This document shows, one piece after another, positions 1 to 5,789 of a DNA stretch of 10,837 nucleotides. The translations under genes were made by a program, and so were the position numbers. The notes beneath the pieces are model-generated. The model saw only the letters and a program-made list of their open reading frames with translations, searched no databases and was not told where the DNA came from. Each line of letters starts with the position of its first letter. Position 1 is the stretch's first letter. Source of the DNA: Candidatus Brevibacterium intestinigallinarum (GTDB lineage Bacteria > Actinomycetota > Actinomycetes > Actinomycetales > Brevibacteriaceae); contig DWZY01000120.1 of assembly GCA_019117325.1 (NCBI GenBank), positions 1 to 10,837 on the forward strand, in the 5' to 3' direction.

Positions 1-1512
1 TCCTGCCGCGACGAGCTCTGCGGTGGCCTCGCGGCGGATCTTGCCTCCCACGGTCCGGGGCAGCGCGTGCACGCGGTACCAGCGGCGGGGCACGAACTGG
101 GGTGCCAGGCGCGCAGCGGCGTGGGTCCGCAGCGCGTCCTTCGAAATCGTCTCCTTCGTGGGTGCGTCCTCCACGACAAGCGCGACGATGCTGCCCAGGG
201 AGGGATCCGGCAGCGCGACGGCGCACACGGCCCCCGGGCCGGGCATCCCGTCGAAGGCGCGCTCGACCTCGGTGAGTGCGACCTTGTGGCCGCCGGTCAC
301 CGCGATGTCGCCCTTGCGCCCCACGAGTTCCAGCTGGCCGTCGACCAGGCGCCCCTGGTCGTGGACGGTCGCCCAGCCGTCAGGTCCCACGAGGACCTCG
401 TCCGTCGTTCCCGCGAGGTACCCCTCCGAGCACGCGGCCGCGAGGATCCACAGCTCCCCCAGCTCGCCGTCGGGCACCGGCACGCCGGCCTCGTCGCGGA
501 TCGAGGCCTGCACGCCGTCGTAGATGCTGATGAGCGTCCCGTCGCCGTCGCGGCTGTCGCCGATGAAGCCGATCTCTGCAGCGCCGTAGTAACTGATGAG
601 TCGCACGTGGGGCAGCAGCTCCGCGAGCCCGTCGCGGATCGAAGCGGGCAGGTTCGCCCCGCCGGTCACGATGAGCTCGAGGCCCCGGAACCGCTGCGGG
701 TCCCGGCGTGCGGCCTCCGTGAGCGCCTTGACGACGGCGGGCACCGCGACGATCCGCGTGATGCCCTCGGCCTCGATGCGACGGGCCAGGTCGAGCGGGT
801 CGAAGGAGCCCGCGACGTGCACGCTGCCGCCGGTCACCATGCACTCGACGACCGCATAGAGCGTGAGGCTGTACGACACGGGACCCGGCGCCAGCGTGGC
901 CACACCCGGCAGCGGCTCGAGGTACGCGGTCGAGACGGCCGCGTTCTCCCGGTACTGCTGCCGGGTCTTGAGGAACCCCTTCGGATTGCTCGTCGTGCCG
1001 GACGAGAAGAGGAGGAGGAACGCCTCGTCACCATCGCGCACGGTCGGCTGTTCCAGCGTTGACGACTCAGCCTGCTCCTCGACCCGGGCGAGGAAGTCCG
1101 GCAGGGAGACCACTGTGCCGGTCCAGCCGCGCTCGCGCAGGGCAGGCTCCAGCGCCGCGTCGTCACTGATGACGACGCCGATCCCCGTGCGGACGATGAC
1201 GTCGACCCGGTGCGTGAGCGGCCAGGCGGGATCGATCGTCGCGGACACGGCGCGGAAGCCGGACAGCCCCACGAGGAAGCGGGACGTCTGGAAGGCGGAC
1301 TCGACGCTCATCGCGGTGAGCGGGATCCCGCGCGTCTCCGGGGCGGGGGCCGGGGGATCGGCCTGGGCCGTGTGGAGCTCCTGGACCGCGGCGAACAGCC
1401 GCGCGGAGTCCTCGACGAGCTGCCCGTAGGTGAGCGTCCCGTCCTCCCCCACGATCGCGGGTCGATCGGGGTGCCGCATCGCGGTGTCAAGCACCGTCTG
1501 CGTCATCGGCAT
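1..1512 (-). CDS. Acyl-CoA synthetase / AMP-dependent ligase (ANL superfamily), 3' end cut by window edge
   Basis: Activates a carboxylic acid with ATP to an acyl-adenylate and passes it to a thiol, normally CoA; the acid cannot be named from sequence. The frame is open for all 504 codons to the left edge. Visible motifs: the phosphate loop FSSGTTSNPKG near residue 168, YGAAEIGF near 306 (the YGxTE-type motif), GRKGDIAVTGGHKV near 396 (hinge region), and the C-terminal catalytic-lysine motif GGKIRRE near 490. Only a few C-terminal residues are therefore missing. The phosphate loop lies early, so the N-terminal part is short, as in compact MenE-like or short fatty-acid ligases rather than 560-residue FadD. 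Start: ATG at 1512 has GGAGG eight bases upstream; a second ATG at 1506 is too far from it. It follows metQ on the same strand after a 162-bp gap and may be a separate unit. Superfamily certain, substrate unknown. Confidence 0.9.
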   Translation of the reverse strand, partial: MPMTQTVLDTAMRHPDRPAIVGEDGTLTYGQLVEDSARLFAAVQELHTAQADPPAPAPETRGIPLTAMSVESAFQTSRFLVGLSGFRAVSATIDPAWPLTHRVDVIVRTGIGVVISDDAALEPALRERGWTGTVVSLPDFLARVEEQAESSTLEQPTVRDGDEAFLLLFSSGTTSNPKGFLKTRQQYRENAAVSTAYLEPLPGVATLAPGPVSYSLTLYAVVECMVTGGSVHVAGSFDPLDLARRIEAEGITRIVAVPAVVKALTEAARRDPQRFRGLELIVTGGANLPASIRDGLAELLPHVRLISYYGAAEIGFIGDSRDGDGTLISIYDGVQASIRDEAGVPVPDGELGELWILAAACSEGYLAGTTDEVLVGPDGWATVHDQGRLVDGQLELVGRKGDIAVTGGHKVALTEVERAFDGMPGPGAVCAVALPDPSLGSIVALVVEDAPTKETISKDALRTHAAARLAPQFVPRRWYRVHALPRTVGGKIRREATAELVAAG

Positions 1513-1674
1513 GGACGGATCCTCCTCCTTCGCCAGGCACGTCTCAGCCCGGCGCACAGCCTCCCGGCACATCGTCACCCGGTGCCTCGTCACCCCGGTG
1601 CGCACGCGCGCGGACCCTGCGCGACCGATGCGAGTCCGCGCCGCCGCCCCCAGTCTAGGGAGCCCCCAGCAGCC
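1513..1674. other. Intergenic gap between metQ and the acyl-CoA synthetase gene
   Basis: No gene is visible here. It holds the ribosome binding site of the ligase gene (a GGAGGAGGA run near 1521-1530, read on the minus strand) and a tandem near-repeat, TCGTCACCCGGTGC at 1572-1585 and TCGTCACCCCGGTGC at 1587-1601. I see no convincing terminator for metQ and no convincing -10/-35 pair. Confidence 0.5.
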
Positions 1675-2469
1675 TCAGAAGGCCGGTGTCGACTCGAACT
1701 CCTTGAGGACGTCCTGCACCTGCCCGCTGGTGAACGCCTCGATGAGCGCCTGCGTCTCCGGGGAGTCCTGGTCCTCCTCGCGTGTCACGAGGGTGACGGC
1801 GAACTCCGGATCCTCCTCCAGCGTGAGGCCGTCGTCGAAGGGGCTCAGATCGATCTGCTTCGCGAACGCCGGCAAGTTGAAGACCGCATCCGACTCCTCG
1901 TACGCGGCGTTCGCCTGCAGCAGCTCGACCTGCACGAACTCGAGGTCGCGCGGGTTGTCCTCGATGTCGTCCATCGTCGCCTGGAACTTCTCGACATCCG
2001 GGTCGAGGGTGAGGATGTCCGCCTCCGCGAGCATCTGCAGGGCGCGGCCCAGGTTCGCGGCGTCCGCCGGCAGCGTGACGTGGCCGCCGTCGGGCAGCTC
2101 GTCGATCGAGTCGAGGGTCTTCGAGTAGAACGCGACCGCTGTGAGGTAGACCGGCTGCACGCCCACGAGCGAGGCGTCGTTGGCCTCGTTGTACTGCTCC
2201 ATGAACGGCACGTGCTGGACGAAGTTCGCGTCGATCTCGCCGGCGGCCAGCATCGTGTTGGGCTGGACGTAGTCCGCGACCTCGACCATCTCGATCTCGT
2301 AGCCGTCGCCGATCGCCTCGGAGGCGGCCTCGACGATGTCCGTCATGGGCGGGGTCGCGGCGGCGACCTGCAGGGTCGTGTCGCCGGATCCGGCATCGCC
2401 GCCGCATCCGGTCAGCACCAGGGTCGTCGCGGCGAGCGCGGCGAGGGGAAGTGCGGTGCGTCGGGTCAT
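1675..2469 (-). CDS. metQ: MetQ/NlpA-family substrate-binding lipoprotein of an ABC importer
   Basis: Extracytoplasmic binding protein (264 aa) that captures methionine or a related compound and delivers it to MetI-MetN. Residues 1-22 form a lipoprotein signal peptide: Arg pair, hydrophobic stretch and lipobox LTGC, with Cys22 as the lipid anchor; a GG-D-AGSG linker follows. The body matches the NlpA family closely: the TPPMTDIVE segment near the N-terminus, then DYVQPN and ANFVQHVPFMEQYN, where the family's ligand-contacting residues lie. Start: ATG at 2469 has AAGGAG six bases upstream. It is the last gene of the metN-metI-metQ run, 76 bp after metI on the same strand, so it is probably co-transcribed. 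Methionine is the default ligand for the family, but some members bind methionine-containing peptides or other small ligands, so the exact substrate is an inference. Confidence 0.93.
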   Translation of the reverse strand: MTRRTALPLAALAATTLVLTGCGGDAGSGDTTLQVAAATPPMTDIVEAASEAIGDGYEIEMVEVADYVQPNTMLAAGEIDANFVQHVPFMEQYNEANDASLVGVQPVYLTAVAFYSKTLDSIDELPDGGHVTLPADAANLGRALQMLAEADILTLDPDVEKFQATMDDIEDNPRDLEFVQVELLQANAAYEESDAVFNLPAFAKQIDLSPFDDGLTLEEDPEFAVTLVTREEDQDSPETQALIEAFTSGQVQDVLKEFESTPAF

Positions 2470-2545
2470 GGTGTGCTCCTTCGTGCGGGGATGCGCGCGA
2501 CCAAGGGGCCGCGCAGCGGGGTGGGATGAGGGCCTGAGAGCGTCA

Positions 2546-3217
2546 TCAGCGCCGGTCCAGGGCGCGCGAGACGAGGTGCCCGGTCGCCTGGACGACCAGG
2601 ACGCAGGCGATGATGAGGACGATCGTCACGTACATCAGGGCGAACTGGTACTCCTGGTAGCCGTAGCGCAGGGCGAAGTCGCCCACACCGCCGCCGCCCA
2701 CGACGCCCAGCACCGTCGAGTACGACACGAAGCTGATCGTCGCGGAGGTGAGGGCGTAGACGAGACCGGAGCGGGACTCGACGTACAGGAACCGCGTGAC
2801 GGTCTGCCAGACGCTCGCGCCCATCGCGCGGGCGGAGGTGAGGATGCCCGGCGGGATCTCCAGCAGGATCTGCTCGACGAGCCGCGCGTAGATCGCGACG
2901 GCGACGAACGCCAGCGGGAAGGACGCTGCGGTCGTGCCGAAGGTCGTCCCGAACACCAGCCGGGTCACCGGGATCATGAAGACGACGAAGAGCAGGAACG
3001 GGAACGATCGGACGATCGTGACGTACAGGTCCGCCAGCCCCCACACGAGGCGGTTCTCCAGCGGCCCGCCGGTGCGCGTGAGGTAGATGAGAGTGCCCAG
3101 CGGCAGGCCCACGAGGACGGCGGCGATGATCGCGACGATCACCATGTAGCCGGTCTCCAGCAGGGCCTCCGCGATCTTGTCCCCGTTCTCGACGAAGACG
3201 TCCCGGATGGCGTTCAC
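2546..3217 (-). CDS. metI: MetI-type ABC transporter permease
   Basis: Membrane permease (223 aa) of the methionine-type importer. It has about five hydrophobic segments. The EAA coupling motif lies around residues 115-135 (EQILLEIPPGILTSARAMGA) and docks on the MetN ATPase. The glycine-rich GVVGGGGVGDFALRYGYQ near 171-188 is a MetI hallmark. The open frame extends further upstream, but the real start is GTG at 3217. It overlaps the metN stop as GTGA, has GGGAGG four bases before it, and gives the usual family length (about 217 aa) and N-terminus. The overlap implies translational coupling to metN. A 76-bp spacer leads to metQ. Confidence 0.93.
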   Translation of the reverse strand: MNAIRDVFVENGDKIAEALLETGYMVIVAIIAAVLVGLPLGTLIYLTRTGGPLENRLVWGLADLYVTIVRSFPFLLFVVFMIPVTRLVFGTTFGTTAASFPLAFVAVAIYARLVEQILLEIPPGILTSARAMGASVWQTVTRFLYVESRSGLVYALTSATISFVSYSTVLGVVGGGGVGDFALRYGYQEYQFALMYVTIVLIIACVLVVQATGHLVSRALDRR

Positions 3218-4008
3218 GAGGCCTCCCTGCGCACCAGAGCCGGGTCCTGCAGCGTGCGGCGCGCGTGCTCCAGGTACGAGCCCTCGAAGGCATCGTGGCC
3301 CGCCGTGACCTCGAGGATCTCGCGGAGGTTCCCGCGCTCGAACACCGCGGCCCGGGAGCAGATCGCCCGGACGACCTCCAGCTCGTGGGTGACGACGACG
3401 ATCGTCGCGCCCAGCTCGTCGCGCGCACGCTCGAGGAGCCGGAGGATGTCCGCGGTCGTGCGGGTGTCGAGAGCCGAGGTGGGCTCGTCGCACAGGAGGA
3501 CGGCCGGTCGAATGACGAGCGCCCGCGCGATCGCGACGCGCTGCCGCTCGCCGCCGGACAGCTGGGCCGGGAAGCGGTCGGCCTTGTGCTCGAGGCCCAC
3601 GAAGCTCAGCAGCGAGGACACGTGCTCGGGATCCCGGCGGTGCTGGACCCGCAGCGGCAGCTCGATGTTCTTCCGCACGGTCAGGTTGCTCAGCAGGTTG
3701 AAGCCCTGGAAGACGGTGCCGATCCGGTGGCGCAGCCGGTTGAGGTGCCGCCCGCGCAGCGTCGCGGGATCGACGCCGTCGACGACGACTGTTCCCTCCG
3801 TCGGGTGGTCCAGGCAGCCCATGAGCTCCAGCAGGGTCGACTTGCCGGCCCCGCTCTCGCCCAGCACGCCGAAGATCTCCCCGCGCGGGATCGTGAGGCT
3901 CACGTCGGCCAGCGCCGTGACGTCGCCGTACCGCTTCGAGACGTGCTCGAGCCGAACGGCCGCGTCCTGCGGTTCGGTGTCAGCGGCAGTGTCAGTGACA
4001 GCGGTGAT
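3214..4008 (-). CDS. metN: MetN-type ABC transporter ATPase, short form without NIL domain; probable non-canonical ATC start
   Basis: Cytoplasmic ATPase that powers MetI. Counting from ATC at 4008 it has 264 residues. Walker A is GESGAGKST (50-58), then the Q-loop VFQGFNLL, signature LSGGERQRVAIARAL, Walker B VLLCDEPTSALD, and the switch histidine in VVVTHELE. The frame must start upstream of GTG 3903, because residues reading AVRLEHVSKRYGDVTAL (first strand and A-loop Tyr27) are coded there. Yet no in-frame ATG, GTG or TTG exists between the upstream stop (about 4090) and 3903. ATC at 4008, with GGAG at 4022-4019, is my best start; ATC 4014 is the alternative. The protein ends soon after the ATPase core, without the roughly 80-100-residue NIL/C2 domain of typical MetN. 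It overlaps metI by 4 bp and is divergent from osmC. ATPase certain; start uncertain. Confidence 0.88.
   Translation of the reverse strand: MTAVTDTAADTEPQDAAVRLEHVSKRYGDVTALADVSLTIPRGEIFGVLGESGAGKSTLLELMGCLDHPTEGTVVVDGVDPATLRGRHLNRLRHRIGTVFQGFNLLSNLTVRKNIELPLRVQHRRDPEHVSSLLSFVGLEHKADRFPAQLSGGERQRVAIARALVIRPAVLLCDEPTSALDTRTTADILRLLERARDELGATIVVVTHELEVVRAICSRAAVFERGNLREILEVTAGHDAFEGSYLEHARRTLQDPALVRREAS
3990..4000. promoter_or_regulatory. 11-bp palindrome in the first codons of metN, possible operator
   Basis: TGTCAGTGACA is a perfect inverted repeat of 5-bp arms around one centre base. It lies in the divergent metN/osmC region, a few codons inside the proposed metN start. A repressor site there could act on metN. 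It may equally be chance, since it sits in a Thr/Asp/Ala-rich coding stretch. No known consensus was matched. Confidence 0.25.
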
Positions 4009-4140
4009 GGCGATCGTTCTCCGGGTGCGGCGGTCTCGTGGTGCAGCGGTCTCGCACTGCGGGCCGCGCGGGTCGTCCCACGGGCCGTCTCACGTCCTGA
4101 GCGTACTGCGGTTCGAGCGTGGAAAGGAGGGGGTGAGAGC
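4009..4140. other. Divergent metN/osmC intergenic region
   Basis: This stretch must carry promoters for both metN (minus) and the osmC leader ORF (plus). It contains the GGAG for metN (4019-4022), a repeated GCGGTCTCG (4030-4038 and 4046-4054), and the strong plus-strand ribosome binding site AAAGGAGGGGG (about 4123-4133). I could not find a convincing -35/-10 pair on either strand, nor the conserved core of a SAM riboswitch. Confidence 0.4.
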
Positions 4141-4185
4141 ATGATGACGACCACATCCGCAGGACGCGGCCAGGAGGCATCATGA
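4141..4185 (+). CDS. 14-codon leader ORF overlapping the osmC start
   Basis: ATG at 4141 opens a short frame, MMTTTSAGRGQEAS, ending in a TGA at 4183-4185 that overlaps the osmC ATG (ATGA). The sequence before it, AAAGGAGGGGGTGAGAGC, is the best ribosome binding site in this part of the window, better than needed for a chance ORF. The peptide has no Cys run, Met/His run or other obvious attenuator codons. It probably drives osmC translation by termination-reinitiation. It could also simply be an unused start, because osmC has its own GGAGG four bases before its ATG. Confidence 0.45.
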   Translation: MMTTTSAGRGQEAS

Positions 4186-4715
4186 CGGATCCCACCAGCG
4201 ATCCCACCCGGGGCGATGCGCCCCTCTACACCGCGATCGCACACAACCGCACCGGCCCGGACGGCACCAGCTGGACGGACCGCGGACTGCGCCTGGCCGT
4301 CCGCTCGCCCCTGAGTCCGGCAGCCACCGCCGAGGCCGCCAAGCCTGCCGCGGCCAGCCCCACCGCGGAGGCCGCCGGGACCGCCGCTGCCACCACCAGC
4401 CCCGAAGCCGGCACCACCATCGCCACGGACCCCGAGGAGCTCCTGGCCCTCGCATGGGCGACCTGCCTGTCCGGCAGCGCACGCATCGTCGCGCCCGGGC
4501 ATGACGTGACTGTCCGCGTCGAGGTCGACCTCGTGGAGGACCCGTCCGGCACCGGTTTTGCGTTCGCACCCACTGCCTTCGTCTCGTTCTCCGGCACCAC
4601 CCCGGAACAGGCAGACGCGCTCGCGGCCAAGGCTCACGCGCGGTGCCCCATCTCGAAGCTCCTCTCCGGCCGGGGCACGGCCACCGTGATCGCGGAGTCC
4701 CGCACCTCCCACTGA
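4182..4715 (+). CDS. OsmC/Ohr-family peroxiredoxin-like protein with an Ala/Pro/Thr-rich insertion
   Basis: Probably reduces organic or fatty-acid hydroperoxides in the cytoplasm with a cysteine pair. It has 177 residues (family about 140). Seen: N-terminal LYTAIAHNRTGPDG and RGLRLAVRSPL strands; TDPEELLALAWATC with Cys95 (family motif NPEELLAAAxxxC); and AHARCPISKLL with Cys155. The 60-residue spacing of the two cysteines fits Ohr/OsmC proteins. Residues about 45-77 are a low-complexity Ala/Pro/Thr-rich insert absent from typical members, placed between the first sheet and the cysteine helix. Start: ATG 4182, with GGAGG in front and the leader ORF stop overlapping it. It is divergent from metNIQ. 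I cannot decide between the Ohr and OsmC subfamilies, so no symbol is given. Confidence 0.85.
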   Translation: MTDPTSDPTRGDAPLYTAIAHNRTGPDGTSWTDRGLRLAVRSPLSPAATAEAAKPAAASPTAEAAGTAAATTSPEAGTTIATDPEELLALAWATCLSGSARIVAPGHDVTVRVEVDLVEDPSGTGFAFAPTAFVSFSGTTPEQADALAAKAHARCPISKLLSGRGTATVIAESRTSH

Positions 4716-4723
4716 TCGGCCCC

Positions 4724-4766
4724 GCCACACATTCCTGCCCGCCGCACACTTCTTCCCAGCCGCACA
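4724..4766 (+). repeat. Three short direct repeats, GCC(G)CACA, about 17-18 bp apart
   Basis: GCCACAC begins at 4724, GCCGCACA at 4741 and GCCGCACA at 4759. Each of the first two copies is followed by a similar pyrimidine-rich stretch (ATTCCTGCCC, CTTCTTCCCA). The array ends directly before the -35 box of the arsR promoter. Spacing of nearly two helical turns would suit an upstream binding protein, but this is only an inference. Confidence 0.5.
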
Positions 4767-4770
4767 CCCC

Positions 4771-4798
4771 TTGACGGTTCGTCGACCCTCTCTACACT
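4771..4798 (+). promoter_or_regulatory. Sigma-70-type promoter of the arsR-SRPBCC pair
   Basis: TTGACG (4771-4776), a 16-bp spacer and TACACT (4793-4798). This is the clearest housekeeping-type promoter in the window and lies 31 bp before the arsR ATG. Confidence 0.7.
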
Positions 4799-4829
4799 TA
4801 AGTGACTACCTAATTAAGGAGTTACTTCA
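4795..4829. promoter_or_regulatory. AT-rich palindromic operator region over the arsR -10, start point and ribosome binding site
   Basis: CACTTAAGTG (4795-4804) is a perfect 10-bp palindrome overlapping the -10 box. A second, imperfect inverted repeat pairs AAGTGACT (4800-4807) with AGTTACTT (4820-4827), 7 of 8 bases, around CCTAATTAAGG, itself nearly palindromic. The right arm covers the AAGGAG (4816-4821) ribosome binding site. The AT content stands out from the surrounding DNA. Autorepression by the ArsR protein is the natural reading for this family, but it is inferred. Confidence 0.55.
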
Positions 4830-5195
4830 ATGGCACCGAAGGATCGTCTGAGTCTGGTCTTCGCCGCACTCGCCGATCCCACCCGCCGCGAGATCCTCTC
4901 GCGGCTGTCGCAGGGCCCCTCCACGGTGGGAGAGATCGCGGAACCGTTCGCGATGAGCGCACCGGCGATCTCGCAGCACCTCAAAGTGCTCGAACGCGCG
5001 GGTCTCGTCACCCGCACCGTCCGCGCACAGTGGAGAACACTCGCCCTGCAGACCGAACCCCTCGATGAAGCCTCCGCCTGGGTGGAGCAGCAGCGCCGCG
5101 AGTGGAACCTGCGGCTCGATGCACTCGAGCAGCACCTCACGGCGATGTCGAGGAACATCGCCCCGCACGTCGACTTCAAGGAGGAAGAACGATGA
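4830..5195 (+). CDS. ArsR-family winged-helix transcriptional repressor paired with an SRPBCC gene
   Basis: Small DNA-binding regulator (121 aa). The helix-turn-helix is well formed: ALADPTRREILSRL (14-26) is the family signature, EIAEPFAMSAPAISQHLKVL (35-54) holds the recognition helix, and the wing follows around 60-72. The protein has no cysteine at all, so the metal sites of ArsR/SmtB are missing; it belongs to the metal-independent ArsR group usually found beside SRPBCC genes. The C-terminus WVEQQRREWNLRLDALEQHL looks like a dimerisation helix. Start: ATG 4830 with AAGGAG eight bases upstream. The stop overlaps the next gene's start (ATGA). Likely autoregulated through the palindromes just upstream. 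Confidence 0.9.
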   Translation: MAPKDRLSLVFAALADPTRREILSRLSQGPSTVGEIAEPFAMSAPAISQHLKVLERAGLVTRTVRAQWRTLALQTEPLDEASAWVEQQRREWNLRLDALEQHLTAMSRNIAPHVDFKEEER

Positions 5196-5674
5196 GCACC
5201 CCCGAATCCGCACCTCACGAGACCCCGGAGTTCTCGATCACTCGCACCTTCGATGCGCCGCGCGACCTCGTGTGGCGGGCCTGGACCGTCGAGTCCGAGC
5301 TCGCAGAGTGGCTCCGTCCGTTCGGCGTCAGCACGGACTCCGTGTCGTTCGACGTGCAGGTGGGCGGCCGCTACCGGTACACGATGACGAACGACGAGAC
5401 CGGCGAGGTCTTCCCCACCGGCGGAGAGTTCCTCGAGGTCACCCCGCAGGACCGCCTCGTCTTCACGTGGGGCGAGCCGGATACTCCCGTCGACATCGCA
5501 CCCGTCATCACGCTGACGTTCACCCCGCTCGACCCGATCGACTCGGCGGAAACGCAGCGCACCGAGCTCGTGCTGCACCTTGCCGGGATCGCGGGCCAGC
5601 CCGGGGACGGCTTCGTCCACGACGGCTGGGCGGAGGCACTCGGCAACCTCAGCGCGCACCTGGGCGCCAGCTAG
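5192..5674 (+). CDS. SRPBCC / AHSA1-like (START fold) protein
   Basis: 160-residue soluble protein of the AHSA1-like SRPBCC fold, a helix-grip fold with a hydrophobic cavity for an unknown small ligand. Recognised by ITRTFDAPRDLVWRAWTVESELAEWLRPFG (16-45), VGGRYRYTM (57-65), GEFLEVTPQDRLVFTW, the TLTFTPLD strand, and the closing helix with GWAEALGNLSAHL. Start: ATG 5192 overlaps the arsR stop and has AGGAGG seven bases before it; the longer open frame upstream is arsR in another frame. Translational coupling with arsR is likely. In this common pairing the two proteins are co-regulated, but the physiological role is generally unknown and I do not assign one. Confidence 0.88.
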   Translation: MSTPESAPHETPEFSITRTFDAPRDLVWRAWTVESELAEWLRPFGVSTDSVSFDVQVGGRYRYTMTNDETGEVFPTGGEFLEVTPQDRLVFTWGEPDTPVDIAPVITLTFTPLDPIDSAETQRTELVLHLAGIAGQPGDGFVHDGWAEALGNLSAHLGAS

Positions 5675-5695
5675 AACGCTCGTAGCCACGCACGC

Positions 5696-5734
5696 AGGAG
5701 GCCCAGGCCGGAACGGATCCGGCCTGGGCCTCCT
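5696..5734. terminator. Perfect 16-bp hairpin between convergent genes, probable bidirectional terminator
   Basis: AGGAGGCCCAGGCCGG (5696-5711) pairs exactly with CCGGCCTGGGCCTCCT (5719-5734) across a 7-base loop. No T-run follows on either strand, common for hairpins in GC-rich actinobacteria. It lies 21 bp after the SRPBCC stop and 55 bp beyond the end of the convergent transporter gene, so it can serve both. Confidence 0.8.
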
Positions 5735-5789
5735 GTTACTGCGCGCCGCGGCTCTCGCCCAGCGCCCTCAGCTCAGCTGAGTTTCACGC

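Noticed and set aside
1210..2529. Plus-strand open frame of about 439 codons across the ligase 5' end and metQ
   Set aside because: It runs antisense across two real genes and the gap between them, with no ribosome binding site or recognisable domain.
3218..3493. Upstream extension of metI
   Set aside because: The extra frame is metN read in another frame; GTG 3217 with a GTGA overlap and GGGAGG gives the normal MetI length.
4009..4140. SAM-type or other methionine riboswitch in the metN leader
   Set aside because: I looked for the conserved cores and paired stems of SAM riboswitches and found only short, weak inverted repeats.
2336..4144. Long plus-strand open frame (about 600 codons) across the metNIQ region
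   Set aside because: It is antisense to three clear genes and its translation is a compositionally biased Arg/Asp/Val-rich string without any family motif; long shadow frames are expected in GC-rich DNA.
3900..4730. Minus-strand open frame opposite osmC
   Set aside because: It is antisense to a clear OsmC gene and its translation is Gly/Arg-rich without motifs; it is also not in the metN frame.
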